Shown: positions 8,900 through 18,713, numbered from the stretch's first letter. The stretch is 64,000 bases of DNA from Pseudacidovorax sp. (GCF_017991995.1 NZ_JAGOPN010000001.1:1-64000), one strand, 5' to 3'. The notes: a model not told the origin generated them from the letters alone. Made by a program: numbers and translations.

Positions 8900-9250
8900 T
8901 CAGTGCAGCGTGCTGCCAGATGGCCGGGCGGCTTCGCGCAATTCCCTCTCGACGAGGCGGTCGAGCTCGGCGCAGACGTCGGCCATGCGGCCGGCAATCA
9001 CCAGTCTCGAACCGTGGGAGCGCTGCTCTCCCGGCTCCACCACCCGCACGACGCGCAGCGGGGGGCGCTCGGCTGCATCGCGCCGGCTGCTTGCGGCATG
9101 CCGCATCTCCCGGCCGGGGCGAGGGCGGACATTCACATAATGCAGCTCCGTTGCATTGAGTCCACTGCTGCGGCGGGCATCGGAGTGGCGGGCAACCCAG
9201 GACTGGATCGGGGCGAAAAGACTGGACAAGGCGAGCAGAGCGGTTCCCAT
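8900..9250 (-). CDS. Hypothetical protein downstream of lexA
   Basis: 116 residues. The start ATG at 9250 is preceded by a clear ribosome-binding site (AGGAG six bases upstream). The N-terminus MGTALLALSSLFAPIQSWVA is hydrophobic and could be an anchor or amphipathic helix. The rest is Arg/Glu-rich and probably helical near the C-terminus (ADVCAELDRLVERELREAA). It lies 130 bases after lexA on the same strand, so it could be part of the SOS-controlled transcript. No family recognised. Codon usage and the good RBS support a real gene. Confidence 0.6.
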   Translation of the reverse strand: MGTALLALSSLFAPIQSWVARHSDARRSSGLNATELHYVNVRPRPGREMRHAASSRRDAAERPPLRVVRVVEPGEQRSHGSRLVIAGRMADVCAELDRLVERELREAARPSGSTLH

Positions 9251-9380
9251 GTTGAACTCCTGAGGATCGGAAGGGGTTTGGACACAGGCAGGATTGAGAA
9301 GCGAAGCCGACGCACCAGGGTGATGGCCATCCGGCCATACGCCCGCCACCTGGCGCGGCAGCAGCAAATGACGGTGGGGG

Positions 9381-10073
9381 CTACATCAGCATCGTGTTGC
9401 GGATCAGGCCGACGGCCAGGCCTTCGATCTCGAACGGCTCGCCGGGCTGGACGATGATGGTGGGGTAGTCGGGGTTCTCGGCATGAAGTTCGACCACGTC
9501 CTTGAGCCGCTTGAGCCGCTTGACGGTGACCTCGTCGCCCAGCCGGGCCACCACGATCTGGCCGTTGCGTGCCTCGCGGGTGCTTTGCACTGCAAGCAGG
9601 TCGCCGTCCATGATGCCGGCGTCGCGCATCGACATGCCGCGCACCTTGAGCAGGTAGTCGGGGCGATGCTGGAACAGCGTGCTTTCGACGTAATAGGTCT
9701 GGTCGACATGTTCCTGCGCCAGGATGGGAGCACCAGCGGCGACGCGGCCGATGAGCGGGAGGGACAGCTGCGACAGTCCAGGAATGGGCAGAGAGAACTG
9801 CGGCGTGCGGCTCTCCTGCAGGTTGCGCAGCGCCTCGCTCTTGAGCCGGATGCCACGCGAGGTGCCGCTCACCAGCTCGATGACGCCCTTTCGCGCGAGG
9901 GCCTGCAGGTGCTCTTCGGCAGCATTGGCGGACTTGAAGCCCAACTCGGCAGCAATCTCGGCGCGTGTCGGTGGCGCGCCCGTGCGAGCCATGGTGGCGC
10001 GGATCAACTCGAGAATCTGCTGCTGTCGGGCGGTAAGCTTGACCGACGCGGTGGGAGTGGGCACTTTGAGCAT
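9381..10073 (-). CDS. lexA: LexA SOS repressor
   Basis: 230 residues. The N-terminal winged helix-turn-helix spans about 10-75 ([12 protein letters not shown]... [26 protein letters not shown]). The C-terminal S24 self-cleavage domain has the Ala113-Gly114 cleavage site (VAAGAP), nucleophile Ser148 (GMSMRD) and general base Lys185. RecA-stimulated autocleavage lifts repression of DNA-repair genes. The start ATG at 10073 ([14 protein letters not shown]) is preferred to one 30 bases upstream because it matches the usual LexA N-terminus and leaves the two LexA boxes upstream of the gene. Autoregulated, from the boxes at 10105 and 10124. Confidence 0.97.
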   Translation of the reverse strand: MLKVPTPTASVKLTARQQQILELIRATMARTGAPPTRAEIAAELGFKSANAAEEHLQALARKGVIELVSGTSRGIRLKSEALRNLQESRTPQFSLPIPGLSQLSLPLIGRVAAGAPILAQEHVDQTYYVESTLFQHRPDYLLKVRGMSMRDAGIMDGDLLAVQSTREARNGQIVVARLGDEVTVKRLKRLKDVVELHAENPDYPTIIVQPGEPFEIEGLAVGLIRNTMLM

Positions 10074-10104
10074 GTGTCTGCGGCTCCAGCGGTTGATGCA
10101 CATA

Positions 10105-10120
10105 CTGTGTGCATATCCAG
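10105..10120. promoter_or_regulatory. LexA box 1
   Basis: CTGTGTGCATATCCAG fits the proteobacterial LexA operator rule CTG-N10-CAG. It is 31 bases upstream of the lexA start codon, in the gap shared with the divergent asparaginase gene. Confidence 0.85.
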
Positions 10121-10123
10121 TGT

Positions 10124-10139
10124 CTGTATTTTTAACCAG
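10124..10139. promoter_or_regulatory. LexA box 2
   Basis: CTGTATTTTTAACCAG is a second CTG-N10-CAG site, 19 bases (about two helical turns) from the first, so two LexA dimers could bind the same face. It ends 11 bases before the asparaginase start codon, so the repressor may also affect that gene. Confidence 0.85.
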
Positions 10140-10150
10140 TTTTCAAACCG

Positions 10151-11128
10151 TTGACAAGTCCTCATCTCACCCCCGCCCATCTCTCCCGCGTCGTGGTGCT
10201 CGGCACCGGAGGCACGATTGCCGGACGTGCGGCGATTGCTGGCGACAACCTCGGCTACGTGGCCGGACAGGTGGAGGTCGGCGAACTCCTTGCGGACGTG
10301 CCGATTCCTGAAGGCATCACCTGGGCCGCCGAACAGGTGTGCAACCTCGACAGCAAGGACATGTCGCATGCGCACTGGCGGGCGCTGGCCTCCCGGTGCC
10401 AGCAACTGCTAGATGACCCAGGCGTGCGCGGCATCGTCATCACCCATGGCACGGACACGCTGGAAGAGACGGCGTTCTTCCTCGGCGAGGTGCTGATGGC
10501 GCACAAGCCTGTGGTGCTCACCTGCGCCATGAGGCCGGCGAGCTCCGCCGCCCCGGATGGCCCGCAGAACCTGCGAGACGCCTTGGCCGTGGCGGTGGCC
10601 GAACGCGCGCGGGGTGTGCTTGCGGTCTGCGCCGGCACCATCCATCGCGCCCGGCAGGCGCGCAAGGTGCACACCTATCGGCTCGATGCCTTTTCCTCGG
10701 GTGAAAGCGGACCGGTCGGCTTCGTGGAGGAGGGGCGCATTCGGCGCGTCTGTCCGTGGCCCGAGGTGCTGGCCCCGAGGCTTTCCGCACAGCGGCTGCC
10801 TGCCGCCGATCTCTGGCCTTCGGTGCAGATCATCACCAGTCATGCAGGGGCCGACACGGCATTGGTCGATGCGCTTGTCCAGGCCGGCGGCGTGGATGGC
10901 ATCGTGGTGGCGGCGACTGGCAATGGCACAGTCCACGAGAGCCTCCAGGAGGCGCTCGCGAAGGCGCAGGCTGCGGGAATCGCCGTGGTACGTGCCACCC
11001 GCTGTGCGGACGGGGCGGTGCTGTCGAGTGGCGAGGATCGTTGTCCCCATGCCTTCGACCTGTCCCCGGTGAAGGCGCGCATCTCGCTCATGCTCCATCT
11101 GATGGACAGCCGCCATCGACCTGCATGA
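10151..11128 (+). CDS. L-asparaginase family amidohydrolase
   Basis: 325 residues with both catalytic motifs of the L-asparaginase/glutaminase family: LGTGGTIAG (Thr22 nucleophile) and THGTDTLEE (Thr101-Asp102), followed by the conserved ATGNGTVHESLQEAL segment. The enzyme converts asparagine to aspartate and ammonia. No signal peptide is seen, so it is probably a cytoplasmic type. The start is uncertain: TTG at 10151 (MTSPHLTP) gives the full length but has no clear ribosome-binding site, and a GTG near 10190 is possible. Divergent from lexA with overlapping control sequences. A strong terminator follows. Confidence 0.9.
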   Translation: MTSPHLTPAHLSRVVVLGTGGTIAGRAAIAGDNLGYVAGQVEVGELLADVPIPEGITWAAEQVCNLDSKDMSHAHWRALASRCQQLLDDPGVRGIVITHGTDTLEETAFFLGEVLMAHKPVVLTCAMRPASSAAPDGPQNLRDALAVAVAERARGVLAVCAGTIHRARQARKVHTYRLDAFSSGESGPVGFVEEGRIRRVCPWPEVLAPRLSAQRLPAADLWPSVQIITSHAGADTALVDALVQAGGVDGIVVAATGNGTVHESLQEALAKAQAAGIAVVRATRCADGAVLSSGEDRCPHAFDLSPVKARISLMLHLMDSRHRPA

Positions 11129-11131
11129 AGC

Positions 11132-11160
11132 AAAAAGGCCGGGCCTTGCGGCCGGCCTTT
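11132..11160. terminator. Terminator between asparaginase gene and adk
   Basis: The stem AAAGGCCGG pairs with CCGGCCTTT around a short loop. T and A runs on either side make it usable from both strands, which suits the convergent genes. Confidence 0.8.
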
Positions 11161-11201
11161 GGCGTGGGAATGCCGAGGGCGTAAGCCCCGGGGCGTGAGG
11201 G

Positions 11202-11876
<675 letters not shown>

Positions 11877-11976
11877 TTATGGAAATCGTGTGGGCGAGCA
11901 GTGCCGGCTCCTCCGGGCGCGCCATCCCGGCGAGGATAGCATGCGCCCCCCGCACCGATGGGCGTCCGCCACCCCT

Positions 11977-12723
11977 TCAGAAATGCAGGCGCACGCGGGC
12001 CAGATCCTCGGGCGTGTCGACACCCGTGCCCGGTGCGTGCGGGGTCACGTGCACGGCGATGCGATGGCCATGCCACAGCACCCGAAGCTGTTCGAGCGAT
12101 TCGACGCGCTCCAGCGGTGAAGCTGCCAAGCCCGGGAAGCTGCGCAGGAAGCCGGCGCGGTAGGCGTAGATGCCGATGTGGCGAAGCGCCGGGTGGTCCG
12201 CGGAAAGCCTGGGCGGCAACCCGCCGTCGCGCCAGAAAGGCAGGGGAGAACGGCTGAAGTAGAGCGCCTGCCCTGCCGCGTCGAGCACCACCTTCACGAC
12301 GTTGGGGTTGACGAAGTCGGCCTCGTCCTCGATGGCGTGCGCCGCCGTGCCCATGGGCGTGTCCGGGCGGGCGGCCAGCGACTGGGCGACGGCGTCGATC
12401 AGGGTCTGGTCGATGAGCGGCTCGTCGCCCTGGACATTGACCACGATGGTGTCGTCGGCCAACCCGAGCAGGGTGCAGGCCTCGGCCAGGCGGTCACTGC
12501 CGCTGGGATGGTCGGCGCGGGTGAGCAGGGCCTGCACACCAGCTGCCTCGCAGGCCTGTACGATGCGCGGATCGTCGCAGGCCACGCACACGGTGCTGGC
12601 GCCCGAACGTGCGGCTTGCTGCGCCACTCGCACCACCATCGGGAGGCCGCCGATATCCGCCAGGGGTTTATCGGGCAGGCGCGTCGACTTCATGCGCGCC
12701 GGAATCAGGACGGTGAAGCTCAC
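11977..12723 (-). CDS. kdsB: 3-deoxy-manno-octulosonate cytidylyltransferase (CMP-Kdo synthetase)
   Basis: 248 residues from a GTG start at 12723 ([19 protein letters not shown]). The N-terminal nucleotide-binding motif [24 protein letters not shown] and the C-terminal [12 protein letters not shown] segment identify KdsB. It activates Kdo with CTP for lipopolysaccharide inner-core synthesis. The GTG overlaps the stop of the Trm112-like gene by four bases (GTGA), so translation is coupled. This start leaves no long extension and matches the family N-terminus. Confidence 0.97.
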   Translation of the reverse strand: MSFTVLIPARMKSTRLPDKPLADIGGLPMVVRVAQQAARSGASTVCVACDDPRIVQACEAAGVQALLTRADHPSGSDRLAEACTLLGLADDTIVVNVQGDEPLIDQTLIDAVAQSLAARPDTPMGTAAHAIEDEADFVNPNVVKVVLDAAGQALYFSRSPLPFWRDGGLPPRLSADHPALRHIGIYAYRAGFLRSFPGLAASPLERVESLEQLRVLWHGHRIAVHVTPHAPGTGVDTPEDLARVRLHF

Positions 12724-12902
12724 AGGCCGAGTTCTTCGTCCGTGAGCGGGCGCGCCTCGTTTTCGAGCATCACAGGAATGCCATCGCGCACCGGGTAGGC
12801 GAGGCGTGCACTGCGCGACCACAGTTCCTGACGCGCGGCGTCCCATTGCAGCGGTCCCTTGGTGACCGGGCAGACCAGCAGTTCAAGCAGCTTCGGATCC
12901 AT
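12720..12902 (-). CDS. Trm112 family small protein (YcaR-like)
   Basis: 60 residues, [18 protein letters not shown]..., ending with the [20 protein letters not shown] motif of the UPF0434/Trm112 family. Only one of the usual zinc-site cysteines remains (Cys11). Bacterial members are found between lpxK and kdsB, and their role is not settled. Its first 20 bases overlap the 3' end of lpxK and its stop overlaps the kdsB start, so it is embedded in a tightly coupled operon. Confidence 0.93.
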   Translation of the reverse strand: MDPKLLELLVCPVTKGPLQWDAARQELWSRSARLAYPVRDGIPVMLENEARPLTDEELGL

Positions 12903-13860
12903 CGAGGGATGATAGCCGCGCGTCGAGGGCCTCGAAGAAGGCCGGCTCGATGGAGAACTCCAGCGGCACGGCCAGCGCCGAGGGCGCGCGTGTCCAGAGT
13001 TTGGCCGCATCCTTTTCCGTGCAGAGCAGCTGCACGCCCTCGGGCGGTGCCCAGTCCGTGTAGTCATGGTGATCCGGCAGCGCGATGCAGCGCTGCAGTC
13101 GCAGGCCCTGCGCCCGCAGCATGTCGAAGAAACGCTGGGGCTGGGCGATGCCCGCGACTGCCACCAGATCGTCCCGCGCCGCCAGTTCGGGCAGGAGCAC
13201 GGGCTGCTTCCGCTGGTCAAGCGCGTGCGCTGCCAGCGCCCGATGTCCGCGGAAGCCCGCGAAGGCCGGTTGCTCGCCGGTGTGCAGCACCAGATCGCAC
13301 TGGCGCGGCCAGGGCTCGCGCAGCGGGCCTGCCGGCAGCAGCCAGCCGTTGCCGACGCCGCGGTCGTCGAACACGCAGATCTCCACATCGCGGGCCAGCG
13401 GCAGGTGCTGCAGACCATCGTCGGCGACGATGAGGCGGGTGTCCGGGTGCAGCGCCAGGAGCCGGCGCCCGGCGGCCACCCGGTCGGCATCGACCACCAC
13501 GGGCGCGCCAGTCGCGCGATGAATCAGCAGAGGTTCGTCCCCCACGTCGCGCGGATCGCTGTCGGCGTGGACGACCTGCCCCTCCCGCGTGCGCCGCCCA
13601 TGTCCTCGGGAGATGACGCCAACCGACCAGCCCTGGGCCTGCGCATGCCGGACCAGCGACACCACCACGGGTGTCTTGCCTGCGCCGCCTGCCACCACGT
13701 TGCCGACCACGACAACGGGCACGGGCAGCCGGTGCACCGTACGCCAGCCACGGGCATACGCCTGCCGCCGAACGGCTGCAAGCAGGCCGAAGAGCCACGC
13801 CAGCGGCCGGAGCATCCAGGCCCGTGCGCCGCGGCGCTCCCAGACGTCGGCCGTCAGCAC
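12883..13860 (-). CDS. lpxK: Tetraacyldisaccharide 4'-kinase
   Basis: 325 residues from GTG 13860. The family is clear from the N-terminal membrane-associated helix ([28 protein letters not shown]), the P-loop [27 protein letters not shown], the Asp-rich [14 protein letters not shown] and the C-terminal CTEKDAAKL. It phosphorylates the lipid A precursor at the 4' position on the inner face of the inner membrane. The GTG start lies one base after the exbD stop. A start 36 bases upstream would overlap exbD and adds only an Arg-rich stretch, so I prefer the GTG. Confidence 0.96.
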   Translation of the reverse strand: MLTADVWERRGARAWMLRPLAWLFGLLAAVRRQAYARGWRTVHRLPVPVVVVGNVVAGGAGKTPVVVSLVRHAQAQGWSVGVISRGHGRRTREGQVVHADSDPRDVGDEPLLIHRATGAPVVVDADRVAAGRRLLALHPDTRLIVADDGLQHLPLARDVEICVFDDRGVGNGWLLPAGPLREPWPRQCDLVLHTGEQPAFAGFRGHRALAAHALDQRKQPVLLPELAARDDLVAVAGIAQPQRFFDMLRAQGLRLQRCIALPDHHDYTDWAPPEGVQLLCTEKDAAKLWTRAPSALAVPLEFSIEPAFFEALDARLSSLDGSEAA

Positions 13861-13861
13861 G

Positions 13862-14362
13862 TCAGCGGGCCGCCTTGCCCGAGGTCTGCGTCGCAAAGGT
13901 GATCTGCATCAGCCCCGCACGCCGCGCCGCCTCCATCACGGTGATGACCGACTGATGGGCGGCGGCGGCATCTGCGCTGATGATGAGGATCGGCGCCGGA
14001 GCGCCGGCGTCGACCTTGGCGAGCGGCGCGAGGGCGCTGGCCAGGGCCTCCACGCTGCGGTCCGGCAGTGCCTGCCGGTCGACGGCATACCGGCCGTCCG
14101 CCGCCACCGCCACCACGATCTCGCGCGGGCGGGTGGTGGCCGTCTCGGCGTCGGCCGTGGGCAGTCGGACTTCCATCTCGGTGAACCGGTTGTAGGTGGT
14201 CGACAGCATCAGAAAGATCAGGATCACCAGCAGCACGTCGATGAAGGGGATCAGGTTGATCTCCGGCTCGTCGCGTGACGCGGCCCGCAGTTGAATCCGT
14301 CCGCTGCGGCGACTCCCCGGCGCGGAGGCGGGGCGGGCGCCCCCCGGCAGGGGCGCGCTCAT
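13862..14362 (-). CDS. exbD: Biopolymer transport protein ExbD
   Basis: 166 residues, longer than typical ExbD because of a Pro/Arg-rich N-terminal extension of about 28 residues. One membrane helix follows INLIPFIDVLLVILIFLMLS, with the proton-path Asp in PFIDVLL. The remainder is the periplasmic domain. With ExbB it uses proton motive force to drive TonB-dependent uptake or related envelope work. No tonB is in the window. It overlaps exbB by four bases (ATGA). Confidence 0.95.
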   Translation of the reverse strand: MSAPLPGGARPASAPGSRRSGRIQLRAASRDEPEINLIPFIDVLLVILIFLMLSTTYNRFTEMEVRLPTADAETATTRPREIVVAVAADGRYAVDRQALPDRSVEALASALAPLAKVDAGAPAPILIISADAAAAHQSVITVMEAARRAGLMQITFATQTSGKAAR

Positions 14363-14997
14363 GGGCGGGGGGCCGCCCGCAACCCGGCCAAGTGTTGGGC
14401 GAAGCGCTCGCCGGCCAGTTCGAGGTGCAGCAGATAGCCGTCGACGCGGCTGCGGAAGTAGCGCCAGAAGATCAGCGTGGGCACCGCCACGATCAGGCCG
14501 AAGGCCGTGTTGTAGAGCGCGATGGAGATGCCGTGCGCCAGTTGCGCCGGATTGCCGGCCGCGCCGGTTCCCGGTGCCTGCGAGCCGAAGATCTCGATCA
14601 TGCCGATGACGGTGCCCAGCAGGCCGAGCAGTGGCGCCGCCGAGGCAATGGTGGCGAGCGCCGGCAGATAGCGTTCGAGCCGGTGGGCGATCGCCCGGCC
14701 CGAGGTCTCCATGGCCGTGCGCGCTTCATCCGCCGGATGGCCCGCGCCGGCCTGGGCGGCACGGAAGCCGCTGGCGAGCATCTCGCCCAGCGCCGAATTC
14801 CTTTCCAGCTTGGCGATCACGTCGGCGGGAGGAATGCCGTCCTGGGAAACGGCGATGGCCTCGTTGAGCAACTGCGGTGGAAGCACCTTGGCCGCCTTGA
14901 GGCTGACGGAGCGCTCGATGACGAGCGCAGTGGCGATGATCGAGCACAAAAGCAGCGGCACGATGGGCCAGCCTGCGGCGACTAAGATCGAAAACAA
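14359..14997 (-). CDS. exbB: MotA/TolQ/ExbB proton channel family protein
   Basis: 212 residues with three membrane helices: an N-terminal one (FSILVAAGWPIVPLLLCSIIATALVIE) and two around ATIASAAPLLGLLGTVIGMI and GISIALYNTAFGLIVAVPTLIFWRYF. The start is TTG at 14997. It is preceded by a near-perfect Shine-Dalgarno sequence and gives the standard ExbB N-terminus, whereas the upstream ATG reading runs through a non-conserved stretch. Head gene of the exbB-exbD-lpxK operon and divergent from xseA. Confidence 0.95.
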   Translation of the reverse strand: MFSILVAAGWPIVPLLLCSIIATALVIERSVSLKAAKVLPPQLLNEAIAVSQDGIPPADVIAKLERNSALGEMLASGFRAAQAGAGHPADEARTAMETSGRAIAHRLERYLPALATIASAAPLLGLLGTVIGMIEIFGSQAPGTGAAGNPAQLAHGISIALYNTAFGLIVAVPTLIFWRYFRSRVDGYLLHLELAGERFAQHLAGLRAAPRP

Positions 14998-15007
14998 GGT
15001 TCCTCCT
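14998..15007 (-). promoter_or_regulatory. Strong ribosome-binding site fixing a TTG start for exbB
   Basis: On the minus strand AGGAGG (complement of 15002-15007) stands four bases before the TTG at 14997. No ATG lies at a comparable distance, so this site decides the start. Confidence 0.85.
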
Positions 15008-15301
15008 GCGTGGTCGCGAAGCGCTGCCCAACAGCCGAAAATTATGACCGAATGTTTCTCGCGACCCGGGGCGTCTGCGCTGCAGCCGCCCACATTTTCT
15101 GTGGATAACTTTGTGGCTAACCCTGCGGGCAACGTTGGCGCGCCCAGCATTGACGGGCCCGGCGTCAGGACGATCAGATTTTGAGCAGTCGTTTTTCTTT
15201 CTCCATCAAGCACTTGCACCACAAACCGTGGCTCTCCAGTGGCATGCGCCGCACGCGCGTCAGTGCCCGCGGTACTTGTGGAAGACGCAAGGCGGCGGGC
15301 C

Positions 15302-16615
15302 ATGGCTGAAGGCTTGGGCATCCAGCCGCGCGTGTGGGCTGTGGGGGCGCTGTGCCGGGCCGCGGCGGACGCGCTCGATGCGCGCTTCAACCCGGTGGCG
15401 GTGCAGGGAGAGGTGAGCGGCTTTTCTCGCGCCACCAGCGGCCATTGCTATTTCTCGCTGAAGGATGGCCAGGGGCAGGTGCGCTGCGCCATGTTCCGCC
15501 GTGCAGCATCGTTGGTCGACTTCGATGTGCGCAATGGCGATCTTGTCGAGTTGCGCGGACGGCTGACGGTGTACGAAGCCCGCGGCGACCTGCAACTGGT
15601 GGTGGAGAGCCTGCGCAGGGCGGGCCAGGGCACGTTGTTCGAGCAGTTCGTGCAGCGCAAGGCGAAGCTGGAGGCCGAGGGGCTGTTCGAACCCTTGCGC
15701 AAGCGACGGTTGCCGATGTTTCCCGCCCGCATCGGGCTGGTCACTTCCCTCGGTGCGGCGGCCTTGCACGATGTGGTGACTGCGCTGCGCCGACGCGCCC
15801 CGCATGTGGAGGTGGTGGTGGCGCCAGCGGCCGTGCAGGGCGGCCAGGCGCCGGGCGAACTGGTCGCTGCCCTGTCGGCCTTGCAGGAGATCGAACCGCG
15901 GCCCGATGCCATCCTGCTGGTGCGGGGCGGCGGCTCGCTGGAAGACCTGTGGGCATTCAACGACGAGCAACTGGCGCGCGCCATCGTGGCCAGCTTTGTG
16001 CCTGTGGTCGTCGGCGTGGGACATGAGACGGACTTCACCATCGCCGACTTCTGCGCCGACCTGCGCGCACCCACGCCGACCGCCGCCGCCGAACTCGTCG
16101 CGCCTTCGCGCGATGGCTGGCTCCAGGGGCTGGATGCGCTCGAAGACGATCTGCGAGATGCTTTGCAAGGCCGGCTGGACCGGCTGTCGCAGCGGCTCGA
16201 CCAGGCTGCCTCCCGGCTTGGCCGACCCTCCGGGCTCGCGGCGCGGCAGCAGGCGGTGCTGGCGCAGTGGGACCAGCGTCTGCATCGCGCCACCACCGCG
16301 TGGCTGCATCAGGCGCAGCGTCGGCTCGATGCCGCTGAAGGGCGATGGCCCGCCGCGGGTCGGGCCAGCTTGCGCAACCGTTCTGATCGGCTGGAGCGTG
16401 CTGCGTTGCGTCTCCAGATGCTCGACCCTGCGGTGGTGCTCCAGCGGGGCTATGCCTGGCTGACGGATGCCAAGGGACGCACCGTGACCCGCGTGGCCCA
16501 ACTGCGTCCGGGCGAATCCGTGAACGCCACACTGGCGGATGGCACGGCCAACCTGCAGGTCATCACCCTCCAGCAAGGGACGTCGTCCGACGCAGGCAGC
16601 GGCAATCCTTCCTAG
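15302..16615 (+). CDS. xseA: Exodeoxyribonuclease VII large subunit
   Basis: 437 residues from ATG 15302 (MAEGLGIQPRVW). The N-terminal OB-fold domain (about 10-100) carries GEVSGFSRATSGHCYFSLKD. The catalytic domain has GHETDFTIADFCADLRAPTPTAAAE, the family's conserved acidic/His block, followed by a long helical, coiled-coil C-terminal region. With XseB it degrades single-stranded DNA to short oligonucleotides. No xseB is in the window. Earlier in-frame starts (to 15239) have no family support. Divergent from exbB. Confidence 0.96.
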   Translation: MAEGLGIQPRVWAVGALCRAAADALDARFNPVAVQGEVSGFSRATSGHCYFSLKDGQGQVRCAMFRRAASLVDFDVRNGDLVELRGRLTVYEARGDLQLVVESLRRAGQGTLFEQFVQRKAKLEAEGLFEPLRKRRLPMFPARIGLVTSLGAAALHDVVTALRRRAPHVEVVVAPAAVQGGQAPGELVAALSALQEIEPRPDAILLVRGGGSLEDLWAFNDEQLARAIVASFVPVVVGVGHETDFTIADFCADLRAPTPTAAAELVAPSRDGWLQGLDALEDDLRDALQGRLDRLSQRLDQAASRLGRPSGLAARQQAVLAQWDQRLHRATTAWLHQAQRRLDAAEGRWPAAGRASLRNRSDRLERAALRLQMLDPAVVLQRGYAWLTDAKGRTVTRVAQLRPGESVNATLADGTANLQVITLQQGTSSDAGSGNPS

Positions 16616-16657
16616 AATCCCACGGTTTCTGTCAACCAACCCACGAACGAGCTTCAC

Positions 16658-17239
16658 ATGGAACATGTTCTGCCTCCCCTGCCGTACGCGATGGACGCGC
16701 TGGCCCCCGAGTACTCCAAGGAAACGCTGGAGTACCACTACGGCAAGCACCACAACGCCTATGTGGTGAACCTGAACAACCTGCAGAAGGGCACCGAATT
16801 CGAGAGCATGACGCTCGAAGAAATCGTGAAGAAGTCCAGCGGCGGCATCTACAACAACGCCGCGCAGATCTGGAACCACACCTTCTTCTGGAACTGCATG
16901 AAGCCGCAAGGCGGCGGCGCCCCTTCTGGCGCGCTGGCCAAGGCCATCGAGGCCAAATGGGGCAGCTACGACGCCTTCAAGGAAGCCTTCGTCAAGTCCG
17001 CCGTCGGCAACTTCGGCTCGGGCTGGACCTGGCTGGTGAAGAAGGCCGACGGCTCCGTCGACATCGTCAACACGGGCGCCGCCGGTACGCCCCTGACGAC
17101 CGAAGACAAGGCGCTGCTGACCGTCGACGTCTGGGAGCACGCCTACTACATCGACTACCGCAATCTGCGTCCCAAGTTCGTCGAGACCTTCCTGGCCAAG
17201 CTGGTCAACTGGGAATTCGCCGAAAAGAACTTCGCCTGA
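16658..17239 (+). CDS. sodB: Superoxide dismutase, Fe type
   Basis: 193 residues, very close in layout to E. coli SodB. The metal ligands are His27, His74, Asp157 and His161 ([13 protein letters not shown]). The Fe-type signature [15 protein letters not shown] has Gln70 in the position characteristic of Fe enzymes. It dismutates superoxide to oxygen and peroxide in the cytoplasm. It starts 42 bases after xseA, so it may be partly cotranscribed. A strong bidirectional terminator follows. Confidence 0.98.
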   Translation: MEHVLPPLPYAMDALAPEYSKETLEYHYGKHHNAYVVNLNNLQKGTEFESMTLEEIVKKSSGGIYNNAAQIWNHTFFWNCMKPQGGGAPSGALAKAIEAKWGSYDAFKEAFVKSAVGNFGSGWTWLVKKADGSVDIVNTGAAGTPLTTEDKALLTVDVWEHAYYIDYRNLRPKFVETFLAKLVNWEFAEKNFA

Positions 17240-17283
17240 TCGTCGGGTGAGGACGGCCCGCCGGTCCTATGCTGGCGGGCTGC

Positions 17284-17325
17284 AAAGAAAAAGGCAGCAT
17301 GGATCCCCGTGCTGCCTTTTTCTTT
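17284..17325. terminator. Bidirectional terminator between sodB and the aminotransferase gene
   Basis: A perfect 16-bp stem (17284-17299 with 17310-17325) has a 10-nt loop. Its outer part is A-rich on one side and T-rich on the other, so it serves the two convergent genes. Confidence 0.93.
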
Positions 17326-17367
17326 GGTGCGCGGCCACCTCCGAGAGGAGGCAGCGGCCGCAACGCC

Positions 17368-18564
17368 TCAGACCACCTTGGCGATGCTCGCGCAGACGTG
17401 GTCGATGTTCTTGCTGTTGAGTGCGGCCACGCACATGCGGCCCGTGTCGGTGCCGTAGACGCCGAACTCGTTGCGCAGGCGCACCATCTGGTCCTTGGTC
17501 AGGCCCGAGTAGCTGAACATGCCGATCTGACTGGTGATGAAGCTCATGTCCTGCTCCACGCCGGTGGCCTTCAGGCCGTCCACCAGCTTCTGGCGCATGG
17601 CCTTGATGCGCACGCGCATCTCGCCCAGCTCCTTCTCCCACAGGGCGCGCAGCTCGGGGTTGCCCAGCACAGCCGCCACGACGGCGCCACCGTGCGTCGG
17701 CGGGTTGCTGTAGTTGGTGCGGATCATGATCTTCAGCTGCGACAGCACGCGCGCTGCTTCTTCCTTGTTCTCGCACAGCACCGACAGGGCGCCCACGCGC
17801 TCGCCGTACAGGCTGAAGCTCTTGGAGAAGGAGGTCGAGACGAAGAAGGTCAGGCCGGCGGCCACGAACTTGCCGATCACGGCGCCGTCCTCGGCAATGC
17901 CGTAGCCGAAACCTTGGTAGGCCATGTCCAGGAAGGGCGTCAGCTGGCGGGCCTTGACCACCTCGACCACCTGGTCCCACTGCGCGGGCGTGAGGTCGTA
18001 GCCGGTCGGGTTGTGGCAGCAGGCATGCAGCACGACGACGGTGCCGGCGGCCGCGCCTTGCAGGGCGGCCAGCATGCCGTCGAAGTCGATACCGCGCTTG
18101 GCGGCGTCGTAGTAGGCGTAGGTGCCGACCTCGAAGCCGGCCTGAGTGAATAGCGCGCGGTGGTTTTCCCAGCTCGGGTCGCTGATCAGCACTTTGGCCG
18201 ACGGCGAAAGCTTCTTGAGGAAGTCGGCGCCGACCTTCAGGCCGCCCGTGCCGCCCAGGGCCTGGATGGTCGCCACGCGGCCGGAGTTGACTGGCTCGCT
18301 GTCGGCGCCGAACACCAGGGCCTTGACGGCGTTGTCGTAGGCGGCGATGCCGTCGATGGGCAGGTAGCCGCGGGCCGAGGGGGCCTTCATCATGTCGGCC
18401 TCGGCCTTCTTGACGCATTCCAGCAGCGGCAGCTTGCCGTTGTCGTCGTAGTACACGCCCACGCCCAGGTTGACCTTGTTGGGGTTGGTGTCGGCGGCGA
18501 ATTGTTCGTTCAGACCCAGGATGGGGTCGCGCGGCGCCATCTCGACGGCGGAGAAGAGAGACAT
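17368..18564 (-). CDS. Aromatic/aspartate aminotransferase (class I, PLP)
   Basis: 398 residues of the aspartate/tyrosine aminotransferase subfamily. It carries GLNEQFAADTNPNKVNLGVGVYYDD at the N-terminus, CCHNPTGYDLTPAQWDQV, LDMAYQGFGYG and the PLP-binding lysine segment STSFSKSFSLYGERVG. It transfers amino groups between aspartate or aromatic amino acids and 2-oxoglutarate. TyrB and AspC cannot be separated by eye. ATG 18564 (MSLFSAVEMAPRDPI) is the standard start; the upstream 22-codon extension is not family-like. Divergent from uvrB. An 8-bp hairpin (18592-18612) lies in its 5' leader. Confidence 0.95.
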   Translation of the reverse strand: MSLFSAVEMAPRDPILGLNEQFAADTNPNKVNLGVGVYYDDNGKLPLLECVKKAEADMMKAPSARGYLPIDGIAAYDNAVKALVFGADSEPVNSGRVATIQALGGTGGLKVGADFLKKLSPSAKVLISDPSWENHRALFTQAGFEVGTYAYYDAAKRGIDFDGMLAALQGAAAGTVVVLHACCHNPTGYDLTPAQWDQVVEVVKARQLTPFLDMAYQGFGYGIAEDGAVIGKFVAAGLTFFVSTSFSKSFSLYGERVGALSVLCENKEEAARVLSQLKIMIRTNYSNPPTHGGAVVAAVLGNPELRALWEKELGEMRVRIKAMRQKLVDGLKATGVEQDMSFITSQIGMFSYSGLTKDQMVRLRNEFGVYGTDTGRMCVAALNSKNIDHVCASIAKVV

Positions 18565-18713
18565 GGAGAAAGTCCTTTGGATGCTGGGGCGAGCCTCGCG
18601 GCCGGCGAGGCTGGGTGCAGAACCGGGCATCGCCTTTGGGGTAGCCTTGCCGGTTCGCTTGGAATTTTACCGGCCGCCCCACAGTTGGACTGCTGCCCCG
18701 GAGCCTCATCACC

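Noticed and set aside
15260-17140. 626-codon antisense frame over xseA and sodB
   Set aside because: It crosses two genes with unmistakable products and has no motif or ribosome site.
18565-18713. LexA box expected before uvrB
   Set aside because: I checked every CTG in the gap for CAG ten bases later and found none, so no SOS operator is claimed.
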